Shown here piece after piece: positions 1 to 10,342 of a DNA stretch of 64,000 nt. The translations under genes and the position numbers were made by a program. The notes beneath the pieces are model-generated. The model saw only the letters and a list, made by a program, of their open reading frames with translations, was not told where the DNA came from and made no database searches. The first letter of the stretch is position 1, and each line of letters opens with the position of its first letter. Source of the stretch: Aradus depressus (lineage: Eukaryota; Arthropoda; Insecta; Hemiptera; Aradidae); the NCBI GenBank assembly GCA_963662175.1, contig OY759216.1:37899087-37963086 (forward strand), written 5' to 3'.

Positions 1-1470
1 GAATTATCAAGCATAGGAGGTAATTGGTATCCTTCAGGACCTTCTTGAAAATGCTAAAATATACTAAAATTTGGTGTGAGTAGATTTCAGGCTTATTTTG
101 CTACTTGTTTTATATAAACAATTTAAGTAAAATCAACTATTTATTTGGGTATTAGATACCTAAATTTTCTAATAGGTAACACGCATAAAAACTAATTTTA
201 GGTTCTCTTGGAGTGACTTGCTAGCCTTCAGATCAAGGTGTTCAAATCCTGACGGCAGATTCACATTCCTATCTGTAGATAGCCCGTCGCTGTTAACTAT
301 TTAGTTCTTAACAATTACCTACAGTCATTACCATTGTCCATTTTTGTAAATGACGTAACAATGAGTTTTAAATAACAAAATCTACTAAACAATAAATCCT
401 GAAAAAGACTTAACTCACTTTCAGTAAATTTTGCTATTTAAAACTCATTGTCACTTTTTTATGTAGGAAATGAGTTGAATAATATATTATAAACTTTTGT
501 CGAATAATCAAGCATAGGAGGTAATTGGTGGAATTGCTATCCTTCAGGACCTTCTGGAAAATGCTAATATATACTAAAATTTGGTGTGAGTAGATTGTAG
601 GATTATTTTGTTACTTGTTGTATATAAAAAATATTATTATACAAAGTTTTTATATTTCGTTATTGAAGAAATAATCATGTTTATAACTAGGTAGTTGTTA
701 ACATTGACTAATTGACCTAGTTATGTAGGAAATGTATTGAATTATAAATTAGACATTTTTGTTGTATCAAAGCATAGGAGACAAGGGCGGATCCAGGATA
801 TTTATCAGGAGAGGGGTAAAATTTCATTGATTCAAGTTTTGGAAGGGTGAAGGACAAGGGGGCTAATATTTTGGGTGGTTTGATGAAGCGCATGAAATAA
901 TAATCAATACTGAAATATTATTATAATAGTAACAGGTTGTGGGTAGTCTGTAAACGAATGACGTCATTAAAGTATGTGCGCAAGAGGTCCTTCGCACTAG
1001 GACGTCTTTCCCAATTTAACGTTTATATTTCTTTATCCTTAACGAAACTTACTTATAAGCCTCTGCGCTAGGGGCTTAGGGGGTGAAAGCAGATTTACCC
1101 TCTCACCCCCCTCTTGTATCCGCCACTGGGAGACACTTGGTGGTTTTCGTCAGTAGATTTTAAAGTTATTTGGATCCATGTTTCATAGGAAAAAATTTAG
1201 TAAAACCAGCGATTAGTTTTGGTATTATAGAATTAATAAATTTTCTAATATCACGCTTATGTGATGATGTAAACATAATTTACATTCCTGTCTGTAAATA
1301 GCCCATCGCCAATAACTCAATTTGTTAACAATTACCTACAGTCGTAAACATGAACCATTTTTACAAAAACGTGACAATAAAAGATTTTAAATGCCAAAAT
1401 CTACTAAACAATAGTTTTAAAAAAGTTTAACAGTCACGAGAATAAATTTGCTGAAAAATAAGACATTATT
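1..1470 (+). repeat. three tandem copies of a ~500-bp unit
   Basis: Three head-to-tail units begin with a shared segment containing AAGCATAGGAG (near 1, 503 and 766). Units 1 and 2 also share an end containing TTATGTAGGAAATG. Units 1 and 3 share a later block (about 308-405 and 1327-1430) with AACAATTACCTACAGTC and AAAATCTACTAAACAAT. Unit 2 is shortened to about 260 bp, and unit 3 is interrupted by a MITE. Unit 1 also has an inverted pair (about 356-375 and 437-455). No coding potential was seen. It could be the edge of a longer satellite that starts left of the window. Confidence 0.7.
782..1128. mobile_element. MITE inserted in the third tandem unit
   Basis: The ends are imperfect inverted repeats. 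The left starts AGGGCGGATCCAGGA and the right, read in reverse, starts CAGTGGCGGATACAAGA, both followed by G-rich runs. GGAGACA occurs on both sides (777-783 and 1129-1135), consistent with a target duplication. Units 1 and 2 are continuous at this point, which gives a natural empty-site comparison. The interior is not coding. The superfamily is uncertain. Confidence 0.65.
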
Positions 1471-1794
1471 TACAAGGACATTATCAATTGACAAAATATA
1501 ATAACACTAAGATTGGAAATGTTCTCATTTTGTATTGTATAAAAAGGTAATTGATTACCTTTCGCTACTAACTCATATATTTCACGCATATTACGCTGTT
1601 CGACCTACCTACGCCAATGAATTGATGATTTTTGTTATTATTCATTAATGACTCGGAAATGGTTAGGCATTTGTAAAATAAGTTATGTTACACCTGTAGA
1701 ATATTTCACTTTAAATTTCTAATTTTGTAATCATTTTAATTAATTTATTTTGTTTACTTTATTTTTACTAATTATTTAGCGTTTTACTTCACCA

Positions 1795-2125
1795 GTTGTA
1801 GTATAGGGTAAATTTTGTCGGTCATGTACGGAATCGACATGAAATTTTATATTGAAATTCGAGTCACCACATAAGGTCGATAACGTAATTTGCCGAAGGG
1901 AAGGAATTAGAGATGAGGGCTCAACTCAAATACCCTAACAACTGACGATGGAGTTCCCATGTAAGTCAAGTATTGATTGGTTGTCAAAACATGTGTGGTA
2001 TTTAGAGGAAGAGTGGAAACTTTGTTGATTTAGAGGGAGAGCGAAAACTTTGTTGATTTGGAGGGAGAGCGAAAACTTTGTTGATTAATTCGTGCGGGGG
2101 GAGTAAATTGCTAATGATCCATGTT
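1795..2125 (+). mobile_element. HINE-A copy, 5'-truncated
   Basis: It carries the internal module (GAAATTTTATAT, then GCCGAAGGGAAGG, then CTCAACTCAAA) and the GGAGGGAGAGCGAAAACTT box that precedes the 3' end. That box is repeated three times in tandem at about 1998-2085, as AGAGGAAGAGTGGAAACTTT and two near copies. The 3' subterminal repeat is degenerate. Confidence 0.6.
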
Positions 2126-2411
2126 TCAATCGGGCTAATTAGGTTGCTATATGTGAAATTCCATGAAAATCTAATCAGCCGATGTTGGAAGAAACAAATC
2201 TATAAAACCCATTTCAACTTTATTAAGATAACTAATATGCTTCGTTCATAAGGTCAAAAAAAAAAAAATAACTTTATTAATATTGATAGATTATACGACG
2301 ATATCTCGTAAATTGTTTGTACCTACTATTCAAGTACCTACCTATTCAAATCAAAGTTATTTTTCGTTGAGAAGCTTAAAGTTTTTGAGCCAAATATTAT
2401 TATTTTTCTAC

Positions 2412-3612
2412 TTCTCCAGCTAGACGAAGTACAGTAGAAGTGTATGTAATCAGTCAGAAATTCGATGTTGAGTTTTCATAAGAATTTCATGTTTTCCGAC
2501 CCCCTGATTACAAAAATGAAAAAAAAAAAAAAAAAAAAAATCGGTCAAGTGCAAACTATATTTGCACAATTAGTGTTCCGTACCATCAACCCCCCACCTA
2601 AGTTATTAATAGTAATGCACTAATGATAACTTTTCGTTCAATTTACACCTTATAATCAATGTTCCTGATTTTCTTCAAATTTTTCTGATACTTTTGGAGG
2701 TAGGATGGGAAGATAACAACTTTTAAATAATTTTTATAATTAATTATGAAAAACGTATAAGGACAAAAGTTGTTCGTTACATCGTGAGAAATATTTTTTG
2801 TCGAAAAACTTTTTCGGTAAAATCAATGGTTCAGCAGTTATAAGAAAATAAACAATTAAATTGTTTATAACAATTGCTCGCGCTAGAATTTTTCAATCCT
2901 GATAATTTTGGTAAATCTACACCAAATTCTCAATGTTCATGATTTTTTTTCAGATTTTTCTGATCGATCCTTTTGGTGATAAGGGTAGGGGCAGCACTTT
3001 GTAATTGTGTTTCCCGAAAAATGTTTTTAAAAAAATTCATCATATATATTGTCGAATTCGTGCTTCAAGAAGCTTTCATTTGACACTCTACACGATGCCC
3101 TTGAAAATATTTTTTTCCCCAATTTATCCCCTGAAATTAAACCCCAGAATCAAAATTCAATTTTTCATTCTTTCCGTCTATAATTGGGCCACCACACTAT
3201 CTCTGTACGAAATTTCAAATTTTTACGTCGAATAATTTCAGACAATTAGCCTTTGACGGACACCGATGTGTTCCGTTTTGTTAATTGTGGCACGGATTGT
3301 ATGTGTGTCTATGAGCACGATAACTCCCCATAAAATAAATATGTCGACATGAAATTTTATATGCTCTTCCAGAACCCGACAACTATTGATTTTCAGACAA
3401 ATCGGTCAAATGCTAGAAGGGGATCAGGGGAGGGCTTTTATACAAAAACCCTTGCCGTTGTAATGAATGTGTAACAAAATTTAGTAGAGGATGTAGATGT
3501 TAAGTCAACTTTTGATTTTTAGCTCCAACCCTTGTTTGGATTTGAAGGGAGAGCGAAAAGGTAATTTATTAATTCGTACTGGGGAAGTGCATTATCGGTG
3601 ATTCAAATGGTG
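2412..3612 (+). mobile_element. HINE-A copy split by an insertion
   Basis: The 5' part (2412-2540) matches the family start, with the subterminal region, GTAATCAGTCAGAAATTCG and TTTCATGTTTTCCGACC, and runs into a poly-A tract. The element resumes at about 3299 with GAGCACGATAACTCCCC and continues through the modules to GGGGAAGTGCATTATCGGTG at its 3' end. The interruption of about 755 bp is annotated separately. Confidence 0.65.
2541..3298 (+). mobile_element. unclassified repeat inserted in a HINE-A
   Basis: The segment begins TCGGTCAAGTGC, followed shortly by GTGTTCCGTACC, and ends with GACGGACA...TGTTCCGTTTTG. From memory, this resembles a widespread arthropod repeat whose start reads GGCCAAGTGCGAGTCGG...GGGTTCCGTACC, especially common in Lepidoptera. 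It has AT-rich runs inside and no credible ORF; the 76-codon frame at 3005-3235 has no recognisable motif. The family assignment is tentative. Confidence 0.4.
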
Positions 3613-3885
3613 CATAGCACGTGCATTTAAAAAGTAGCAGGTGACAGACGGATGCCCGAGAGAGAGGCATTGGGTCCTATGGAGCCCTCCAAAAAATGGG
3701 TTTGTAGGCTTCCTAACGCAAGAGAGGAAGACATTCACTTTCGAAAGCCTTCATCATTTGATATTTTTAAATCCTAAATTGTAGAAATAGCACGCCACAA
3801 TCACTGGATGATCATTTCTTAGCTATCAGCTTATTATTAATAATTGTCATTAATCATTGAAGTTGTCTGTTTGATGAGTTATTAG

Positions 3886-4757
3886 TAGGGCTGTGATTTG
3901 TATGCAATAAAAACCGCGAAATATGCACATATATATGCAAATATATTTGGCAAAATATGCAATTAAGAACCAAAAATATGCGAAAGGCTGCAACGGAAAA
4001 AAAGACCTATAGACTAAAATATGTAGTGATATAAAAATTTATTTGAACAAAGAAAAACTTAATCGTCTAAAAAATTGTTACAATTACACACAATAACTTT
4101 TTTTAAATTTTCAAACAAAAAGGATCGCCTTTCTGGCCTCAAAATTGATTTGTATCGGCTGAATGAGCGCTTCACATCAATTGATGTAACTGGCGCATAA
4201 TTGAAAACCCCAATATCCATTGGGCTCAATTCAACCCCTGACTCTTCGCTCACCACCTCCACTTTTTTTTCACCCAAACGTTTAGAACTGAACTGATCGA
4301 CTTGGAAAATAATGAGAAAGAAGGGGGGAATTGGGAATAAAAAATAGTTTCGAGAATAAATTATTAGTCAGAATAAAAAGTTCGCAATATGAACCCAATG
4401 AATTCAAGAGAATCATTGGAGTGCGCGTACACGTGCCAAAACAGAATCTTTAGTGAGTAAAATTTAGAAAAATTTGGAATAATTTTTATTAACCGTCAGT
4501 TTGCAAAAAAAAAAAATGAATAAAATAGGTATGTACCTACTTTACAGAGTCTACCGTTTAGTTGCCGAAAAAACTCAGAAATATGAATAAAAATATGCGA
4601 ATAAGGTTCAGATATGCAAAAATATGTATTTTTGCGATGTGTGGAAAATAAAAGTAGCTTAAATTGATTCTATATGTGCCAAAACGTAAAGATAATGTTT
4701 GAACAGAATGCTGAAGTTAAGAAAAAAAAATGTAAATGCATATAAATCATAGCCCTC
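3886..4757. mobile_element. hAT-type DNA transposon, internally deleted
   Basis: The terminal inverted repeats are TAGGGCTGTGATTT on the left and GAGGGCTATGATTT on the right (read in reverse), and both continue into ATATGCA-rich DNA. They are flanked by a perfect 8-bp target duplication GTTATTAG (3878-3885 and 4758-4765), as expected for hAT elements. The element is 872 bp and holds only a C-terminal transposase remnant, so it is non-autonomous. Subterminal AAATATGC motifs are repeated many times at both ends, as transposase-binding sites often are. Confidence 0.85.
4059..4277 (-). pseudogene. hAT transposase C-terminal remnant
   Basis: The 72-codon minus-strand frame contains PVTSIDVKRSFSRYKSILR followed by RRSFLFENLKKVIV. 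This pattern is typical of the C-terminal dimerisation segment of hAT transposases, in which a conserved S-x-x-x-E/K-R-x-F-S block precedes R-x-x-L-x-x-x-N-L. The DDE catalytic regions are absent, so it cannot catalyse transposition. It lies inside a TIR-bounded element with an 8-bp duplication, which independently supports the family call. It is not a host gene. Confidence 0.75.
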
Positions 4758-4789
4758 GTTATTAGCATAGTTTCGATTAGAAAAGGAAA

Positions 4790-5012
4790 AAAGTCGAAGT
4801 GAATCACCGGCAATGCGTTTCCCCAGTACGACTTAATATCAATTAGGTTTTTAATTCTAGTTTTCAGACAGGCAGATTTTGTTTTTCACTTTTGGAATTA
4901 GAGTGGTCTGAAAATATAAAATTTTGATGATAACTCGTCATCGAATTTCTGTCCGATTACATAAGTTCCCCTCTACTTCACACTCGTATAGCTGAGGAAG
5001 TAATAACAACAC
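4790..5012 (-). mobile_element. HINE-A copy, internally deleted
   Basis: Read on the minus strand, it starts at the 5' hairpin side (about 5000) with CGAATTTCTGTCCGATTACATA in reverse, and ends with the subterminal CACCGGCAATGCGTTTCCCC at about 4806-4828. The internal modules are missing. Confidence 0.6.
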
Positions 5013-5074
5013 CCTGTGCAAGAGAGCTTAAGAAATTGTTACTTCGATTTGCAACAGTTGCAAAACCACTTTCT

Positions 5075-5660
5075 ACTTGCCCATCTGTATGAAGTAAAGC
5101 GGGTTGTGTCATCAAAAAATTCGATGTTGCGTTTTCGCTGGAATTTCATGTTTTATGACCTGAATGAAAAAATGAAAAAAAATAAAATTCCAATGTTCCT
5201 GTGCACATAACTCCCGATGAAATAACAACACGAAATTTTATATGAGCCTTGAGAAGTTCCCGCATAATTGGCTGAGATTTTCAGCCAAATTAGCCGGAAA
5301 TACCCCCTCCCTGAGTTGAGCCCCCTCCCCTGAAACCATCCTTTCGCGGTGAATTAACAGGTATTGTTTTCATAAGGTTTTGACTTTAACTGTGAAAATT
5401 CATGTCGATACATGCATTAAATCTGCATTTGTTGGTGTTTTTGAGTTGGGCCCCCTTCCCTTTGGCCGATTTGACTGAATTAATAAGTTAGGGGGCTTCT
5501 GGACACATGTAGATACATTCATTCTATCGAGAGTTATCGTTTTCACTGACTTCTTTTTCTTCATTTTTGGAATTGGGTTGTCGGAAAACTATGAATTTCC
5601 GGTGAATACTCTACTTCGAATTTCTGATAGATTTCATAACTACCCCGACACTTGTTGAAC
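5075..5660. mobile_element. two HINE-A copies joined tail to tail
   Basis: At 5075-5300 the family is in plus orientation (ATTCGATGTTGCG, CATAACTCCCGATG, then the first module). At about 5310-5660 it is in minus orientation (GGCCGATTTGACTGAA, then GAATTTCCGGTGAA, ending CATAACTACCCC). The two halves meet inside the modules, forming a large imperfect inverted repeat. Confidence 0.6.
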
Positions 5661-6214
5661 TGTGAATTTAATAGAAAAATACTTGATTCTTAATAATTTT
5701 GAATAATTAATATGATTTTTTCACATATTACCCACTTGGCGAAAATTATGAAAATAAAGAGCAAGTTATTTTTATAATGATTGCGTATTTTGTGATTCGC
5801 GGTTCTATATCTAAAAAAATATACAATTTTTCTTATTTATTGAAGTAGGAAATTCCTTTTTTTAAAAGGTAAGAATCAACAGCTCTTCGGCGAAAATAAC
5901 GAAATATCTAGTTTGTAAGCGATGGTGATTGCTCTATGTAACATTTTTTTGTCTAATGTAATAATTTATGATGTGTCAAGTTATAGTCAAGACATGACCT
6001 TGTTTTATATATAACTAACATTTGTGTGCGCGCCTTATGTAACATTTTCAATGGGGCCAAACGTACAGTCTTGTGGCTTTCTTGTTAACTTGGCCATTCT
6101 CATGCAAACAAACATTTTCATTTTTTTAAGTTGATATACTTATAAACTTACATTCTCCGTTGTATTTAATTTATATGGGACAATAGAAAAACTCGTTCAA
6201 GTTGGGAATAAAGC

Positions 6215-6425
6215 TTATATGGGGGAAGTTATGTAATCGGTCAGTTTTCACTGGAATTTCATGTTTCCCGACCCCATATTCCAAAATTTAAAAAAAACTG
6301 TGAATATTATACCAATTGATTTTCAAGAAGAACAGTAAACTAGTTTCATAAGAAGATCGAGAACTTCGATTATTAATTCGGGCTGGGGAAGTACATTGCC
6401 GGTGATTCACCCAAGACTTTTTTAA
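6215..6425 (+). mobile_element. HINE-A copy, short, with intact 3' end
   Basis: It starts GGGGGAAGTTATGTAATCGG and ends GGGCTGGGGAAGTACATTGC followed by CGGTGATTCACC, so the 3' subterminal repeat and hairpin are clear. The modules are deleted. Confidence 0.7.
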
Positions 6426-6639
6426 TATTTCATCGCTTAGACAGTTTTTTTTTAGTAGTATCCATTTCTTGACGATCTATCTGGGGGATTTGATCATTCC
6501 CATTGAGGTGGGAGCCCAAAATGTTATCAACGAGCCACACTTTTCGGTAAATTGTCGAAACGGTGAAGTGTCTAGGAAGTATTTTTAAAATTTTCTAATT
6601 TTTTTAAATGTTTTGGCTGTCTGCAGACGCCTGGTTGTT

Positions 6640-6735
6640 TGGAAAATTTGTAATGGTGTAAGCCGAAACCGGCACTCTATATATTTTTATGGAGTTAGGC
6701 AATATAAATGTTGAAAAAGTTCTTTGTTTTTATTT
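6640..6735 (+). repeat. single arm of a GCCGAAACCGG repeat
   Basis: AAGCCGAAACCGG followed by an AT-rich stretch and CAATATAAAT resembles one arm of the fold-back element at 33682-33871. It lies just upstream of the first coding exon, probably in an intron or upstream region. Confidence 0.35.
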
Positions 6736-6792
6736 ATTTCCATAGTGTTATAGTAATGTCTTTTATCTGATGTGGTTTGTGTTTTGTTACAG

Positions 6793-7216
6793 AGATGACG
6801 GAGCTGCTGCTTCACTCGCCGAGGGGCGGGGTGGGCCTGCGGGAAGGATGCCGCTCCCCAGTGGCCCGCTACCACCTTGGCGGCCTCTCCACCGAACTGA
6901 AGCACTCCAAGAGTGACGACCTCATGCTGCAGAGTGCCCCCACCGGCCCCCCAGAGATCCAGCATGGGATCTCCGAGGCCTCCCTCCAGATCCAGCGGGA
7001 AGCATGCGTGGTGTTCGAGGAGGACCTCGGGATGCCGGCCTACTTCAGCGATTCTGAGACGCTGAAGGAGCGCCCTCTCCTCAAGATAACAGGAGACTTC
7101 TCGGCGGAGGGTGCAGGTGGGGGCTCCAAGCGGGCTAGTCAGGTGATGGGTCTTTACGACAGGATAGATCCGGAGGACAGTATCAAGGACATCATCTCCG
7201 AGAACGACTTCTACAG
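6793..7216 (+). CDS. coiled-coil-type protein, first coding exon
   Basis: The exon is preceded by an acceptor (TTTTGTTACAG, ending at 6792) and ends at the donor CTACAG|GTGAGT. Translation most likely starts at the ATG at 6795 (MTELLLHSPRGG...). The in-frame ATG at 6777 lies in the acceptor tract and is probably intronic. The exon encodes about 140 residues: a low-complexity, probably disordered N-terminus, then an acidic stretch (VVFEEDLGMPAYFSDSE) and RIDPEDSIKDIISENDFYR at the junction. The last codon is split in phase 2 and completes with the exon at 8388. It is strikingly GC-rich against AT-rich flanks, as the tubulin exons are. I do not recognise the family. An upstream non-coding exon is implied but was not located. 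Confidence 0.8.
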
Positions 7217-7535
7217 GTGAGTCTGTCTCCCTGTTTATTTTCTTTTATCCATTTTACAGAGTAGCCCCATATAAGCCAAATCTTGACCTCAAATTGTAGT
7301 TTCTCGCCGAAAATGTTTTGACTGAGTCCATTCTCAGATAGAAGACAGATGAAAAAAAAAGTCGAACAGGTATGCTTTTTGCCATGATTTTTTTTTCTCG
7401 AATAAATTTTTTTATTGTAGCTGTGGAGTTTCATTTTTAAAGACTATCTGAGATATATGGTTACACAGCTAACATTTATAAATTATGTGTTTACAATTTA
7501 CGTATGATTCTTTCAACTTTAAGTAGAGTAGATAA

Positions 7536-7666
7536 TTGAAATACCCAATTTCTTTGTCAAACTTCATTATATATTCTCAAATACTCCACTAGTTTCGCCG
7601 TGTTAAGGCATTATCAAGAGTCACTTATAACCGTTTATGATTTGACAAAGAAATTGTGTATTTGAA
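7536..7666. repeat. fold-back element in the coiled-coil gene intron
   Basis: The inverted arms are 7536-7561 and 7641-7666 (AATACCCAATTTCTTTGTC against GACAAAGAAATTGTGTATT). The loop carries ACTAGTTTCGCC, the reverse of a GGCGAAACTAGT core seen in other hairpin elements here. Confidence 0.6.
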
Positions 7667-7724
7667 TTCTCTATTCCTAGAATGGAGCTTCACAAAGTAA
7701 ATCTGTAAACTATAAATAATTTAA

Positions 7725-7865
7725 TTATTTAGGTAGAGTATTTTGAATCTCTAAAAAAAAGCTCAGATACCCTCTCTAAAGCTCAAAATTTTCGACATAA
7801 CTCGAAAGGGAAAGGGCTTATTTTTGGGTAGTTTACCCTGTGCATTATATTTTTTCTTCCCTGAA
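7725..7865 (+). repeat. dispersed repeat, inverted partner near 10 kb
   Basis: It contains TAGAGTATTTTGAATCTCT, CTCTCTAAAGCTC, CGAAAGGGAAAGGGCTTATT and TTATATTTTTTCTTCC. The same blocks recur in the opposite orientation at 9920-10092. It lies in the intron of the coiled-coil gene. Confidence 0.65.
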
Positions 7866-8227
7866 GCTACTAACTTAATAAAAGAACTAACTGGAGTCTA
7901 TATATGTGGAGCATTAAAAATTTCAATTTTTTCGACAAGTGTCAACCAACTTTCAGGGTACATTTGCGAATGATTCTGGCATTTAGTTCCCCATAAATGT
8001 TTTCAACGAATTGAAATTGAAATGTAAATGTAGTGATGGTCTTTGGCCCGTTGGTGCAGCGAGGTCCAGTACCTGGACGTGGTACAGGGTTAGAAAAACT
8101 GACAATATAGTTATTGTGGGAACTAAGAGAAGAATGAAGGTTTTCATACCTGCATTGTCGCTACTTCCATATTGAGAAGAAGTCTAAGATTGAATACCTC
8201 TTGGAGATTTAGTCCCTTAAATATTCA

Positions 8228-8275
8228 GTGGCGTAGCCAGGGAAGGGGGAGGCGCTGACAGATTTATCCCTGACT
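8228..8275 (+). repeat. solo terminus of a MITE
   Basis: CAGTGGCGTAGCCAGG followed by G-rich sequence resembles the termini of the MITE at 782-1128. No matching second end was found. Confidence 0.3.
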
Positions 8276-8387
8276 GTAAATATTTATGATCAGTTCTTAA
8301 ATTTATGAAATCATATTTTTATATATTCAAATAATATTTGCAAGCTCACTTTTTGTATTATTATTATTATTATATTTTTGTTTACAG

Positions 8388-8496
8388 ATTTGTTCTTTTT
8401 AAAAAACACTACGAAAAATACTTGGATATATCAAAAAAGTATGAAGAGGCCAGGAACATCGCATACTACCTTGAAGAAAAATACCACGAAATTAAG
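8388..8496 (+). CDS. coiled-coil-type protein, second coding exon
   Basis: The acceptor TTTTTGTTTACAG ends at 8387 and the donor AAG|GTATGA follows 8496. The 109 nt complete the split arginine codon and add 36 codons: FVLFKKHYEKYLDISKKYEE, then ARNIAYYLEEKYHEIK. The residues are strongly charged with regular hydrophobic spacing, so this is probably the start of an alpha-helical or coiled-coil region. Exon 1 ends at phase 2 and this exon absorbs one base, ending at phase 0, so splicing is consistent. No downstream exon could be recognised before the convergent tubulin gene near 17.7 kb. The rest may lie in small exons I missed or beyond that gene. No function can be assigned. Confidence 0.75.
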
Positions 8497-8694
8497 GTAT
8501 GATTTATATATGGTTTTAATAGCGTTTGATTGTTTGGATAATAGATTCGGGTTTATTGGATAATGAGCTTTTCAATTAGAAGTATCATTATGTCCAATAT
8601 CAATACATAAGTTGGCATAAGTTTAGAAAAATGTATACTTTTAGTCTTAACTCCTCAATGTAATCAATTATTTTGTCTTCCGTCATTTCCTTGC

Positions 8695-8850
8695 TTGAGC
8701 GTAGGGCTTTTTTCGCATGGTCTCATGGTCGTGGGTTCGAATCCCGTCCGGGAATGAGTTTTATTTCGTAGATAGAACTCCCTCTCGGAGCCATGGATGT
8801 TGTAAATAACTAGATAACACCTTACTACGAGAGCTCACTAGATATTCATT
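8695..8850 (+). mobile_element. SINE-B copy
   Basis: It has the B-box region GGGTTCGAATCCCGTCCGGG, then TTTTATTTCGTAGATAGAAC and GGAGCCATGGATGTTGTAAA. The 5' head is truncated and no poly-A tail remains. Confidence 0.75.
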
Positions 8851-9199
8851 TCATCTTCCACTGATGTTTGAACAAACTCCAATTTTCAGAAATGTGAAAA
8901 ACATTGCAAGACCTATTGAGGACTGGTTATATCTACTTCACAGGAATAACCTCTCTAAAAAGGTTTGGTTTAGGTAATTCCACGGCCCGACATCTTAATT
9001 TGCTTCTTTAAATCTTCTCCCAACATTGTTAAAAAGTTCGTTAAACGTTCCTACCATGGTCAGCTAGTCAATTAGCTGCATATCTCTACTTCTAAATAGT
9101 GCATTAATCACCAACGTCATGACTTTGTTTTTCTTCTGTTGTTTAAACGTTGATCATCGTTCGCAGGTGTAGGTCCGGCTTATGTCCTTGGTCCTAAGA

Positions 9200-9640
9200 A
9201 CGTTTCGACTTATATTTTTTCTATGGTATTCTCTTAGCGATCAAAGCCCCCTGGGTGTGTATCCTTACCCACGGATATATGTTGGGTATGTTTTGTATGT
9301 TTTGGGTATGTTGTAACATTGGCGGCTTGGAGTTATTTGGACAACTGGTGCAATCGTGCCCTTTTCCCGAGCATCTCGCGCACATCCCGGGTCGGTTGCA
9401 CGACTTATGTACATGACCGAACACCTGGCACTTCGCGCATCGCTAAATATCCAGGCATTCCCGGACTCTACCCTAGGGATCTCCTCTCTCTGATGAGAGT
9501 TTTTCTCGTCTTTGGGTCGGTGATTGGGCTTTTGGCTCGGGACCTCCTGGAGAAGATTGAAATGATCCCTACTTCTTAGCGCTGTTCTTCCGGTCTCCAT
9601 GACTGGATAGGCCGTTACTCGAGTCATGATGAAGCCTTAA
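9200..9640 (-). pseudogene. LINE ORF1 (gag-like) remnant with zinc knuckles
   Basis: Two overlapping minus-strand frames together show a cysteine/histidine cluster: FGHVHKSCNRPGMCARC, then SGKGHDCTSCP. This is the CCHC knuckle pattern found in ORF1 proteins of jockey-type LINEs. The knuckles lie in the frame at 9221-9424; the upstream part (including NHRPKDEKNSHQREEIPRVE) lies in the frame at 9265-9627, so a frameshift separates them. Such proteins bind the element's RNA. No reverse transcriptase follows directly. It is a relic inserted downstream of the coiled-coil exons, and its ends are approximate. Confidence 0.6.
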
Positions 9641-9919
9641 AGAAGTTCCGATTTAACTTTGCTTCCAACTGGATTCCCCTTAGTGATGGTCCTGCTCTGG
9701 AGAGTTGATAGAGAATCGATCCCATCTTTCCATCTCCTCCCTCCCCATGTACGACTGTCATCCCTTGCTAGATTACACTTTCCCCCTCTCAGTAATGCAC
9801 TTTTATCACCACCACAGAATTCCTCACGGGTTAGTCACTTGCTTCAGTCCACCAACAAATGAATATTCTTTACATCCAGCCTGTGGCTAGATCGCCCCTG
9901 ATCTCTACTATGTAGTAAT

Positions 9920-10092
9920 TGTGGAAGAAAAAATATAATGCGCCGGGTAAACCACCCAAAAATAAGCCCTTTCCCTTTCGAGTTACGTCCAAAATTGGAT
10001 GACTTCTGTGATGACGTTTTGAGCTTTAGAGAGGGTCTCCGAGCTTTTTTAGAGATTCAAAATACTCTACTTAAAGTTGAAAGAATCATTTT
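9920..10092 (-). repeat. dispersed repeat, inverted partner of 7725-7865
   Basis: It holds the same sequence blocks as 7725-7865 in reverse order and complement, including AATAAGCCCTTTCCCTTTCG and AGAGATTCAAAATACTCTA. The pair spans about 2.2 kb. Confidence 0.65.
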
Positions 10093-10147
10093 CGTAACAT
10101 ACGTAAAACTCTGAATTGATATAGTGGACTTACCTATTGAATAAGCA

Positions 10148-10312
10148 ACAATATATATTTTATTTACACCACAACTAGTTTCGGGAATCAACAGATGGTG
10201 AATCTGAACTATAAATCAAAAAATTGTTTTTAAAAGGATCATTTTTTTAAACATAACCACCTAATAATGTTGATTATTCGAAACTAGTTGTGGTGTAAAT
10301 AAAATATATTGT
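10148..10312. repeat. fold-back element with CGAAACTAGTTGTGG arms
   Basis: The inverted arms are 10148-10183 and 10279-10312. Each reads, in one direction, CGAAACTAGTTGTGGTGTAA followed by ATAAAATATATTG. The spacer is about 95 bp. It belongs to the same structural class as the hairpins at 7536, 33682, 48361 and 62105. Confidence 0.75.
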
Positions 10313-10342
10313 GAGAATTACTTATCTAAGTTTTACATTAGG

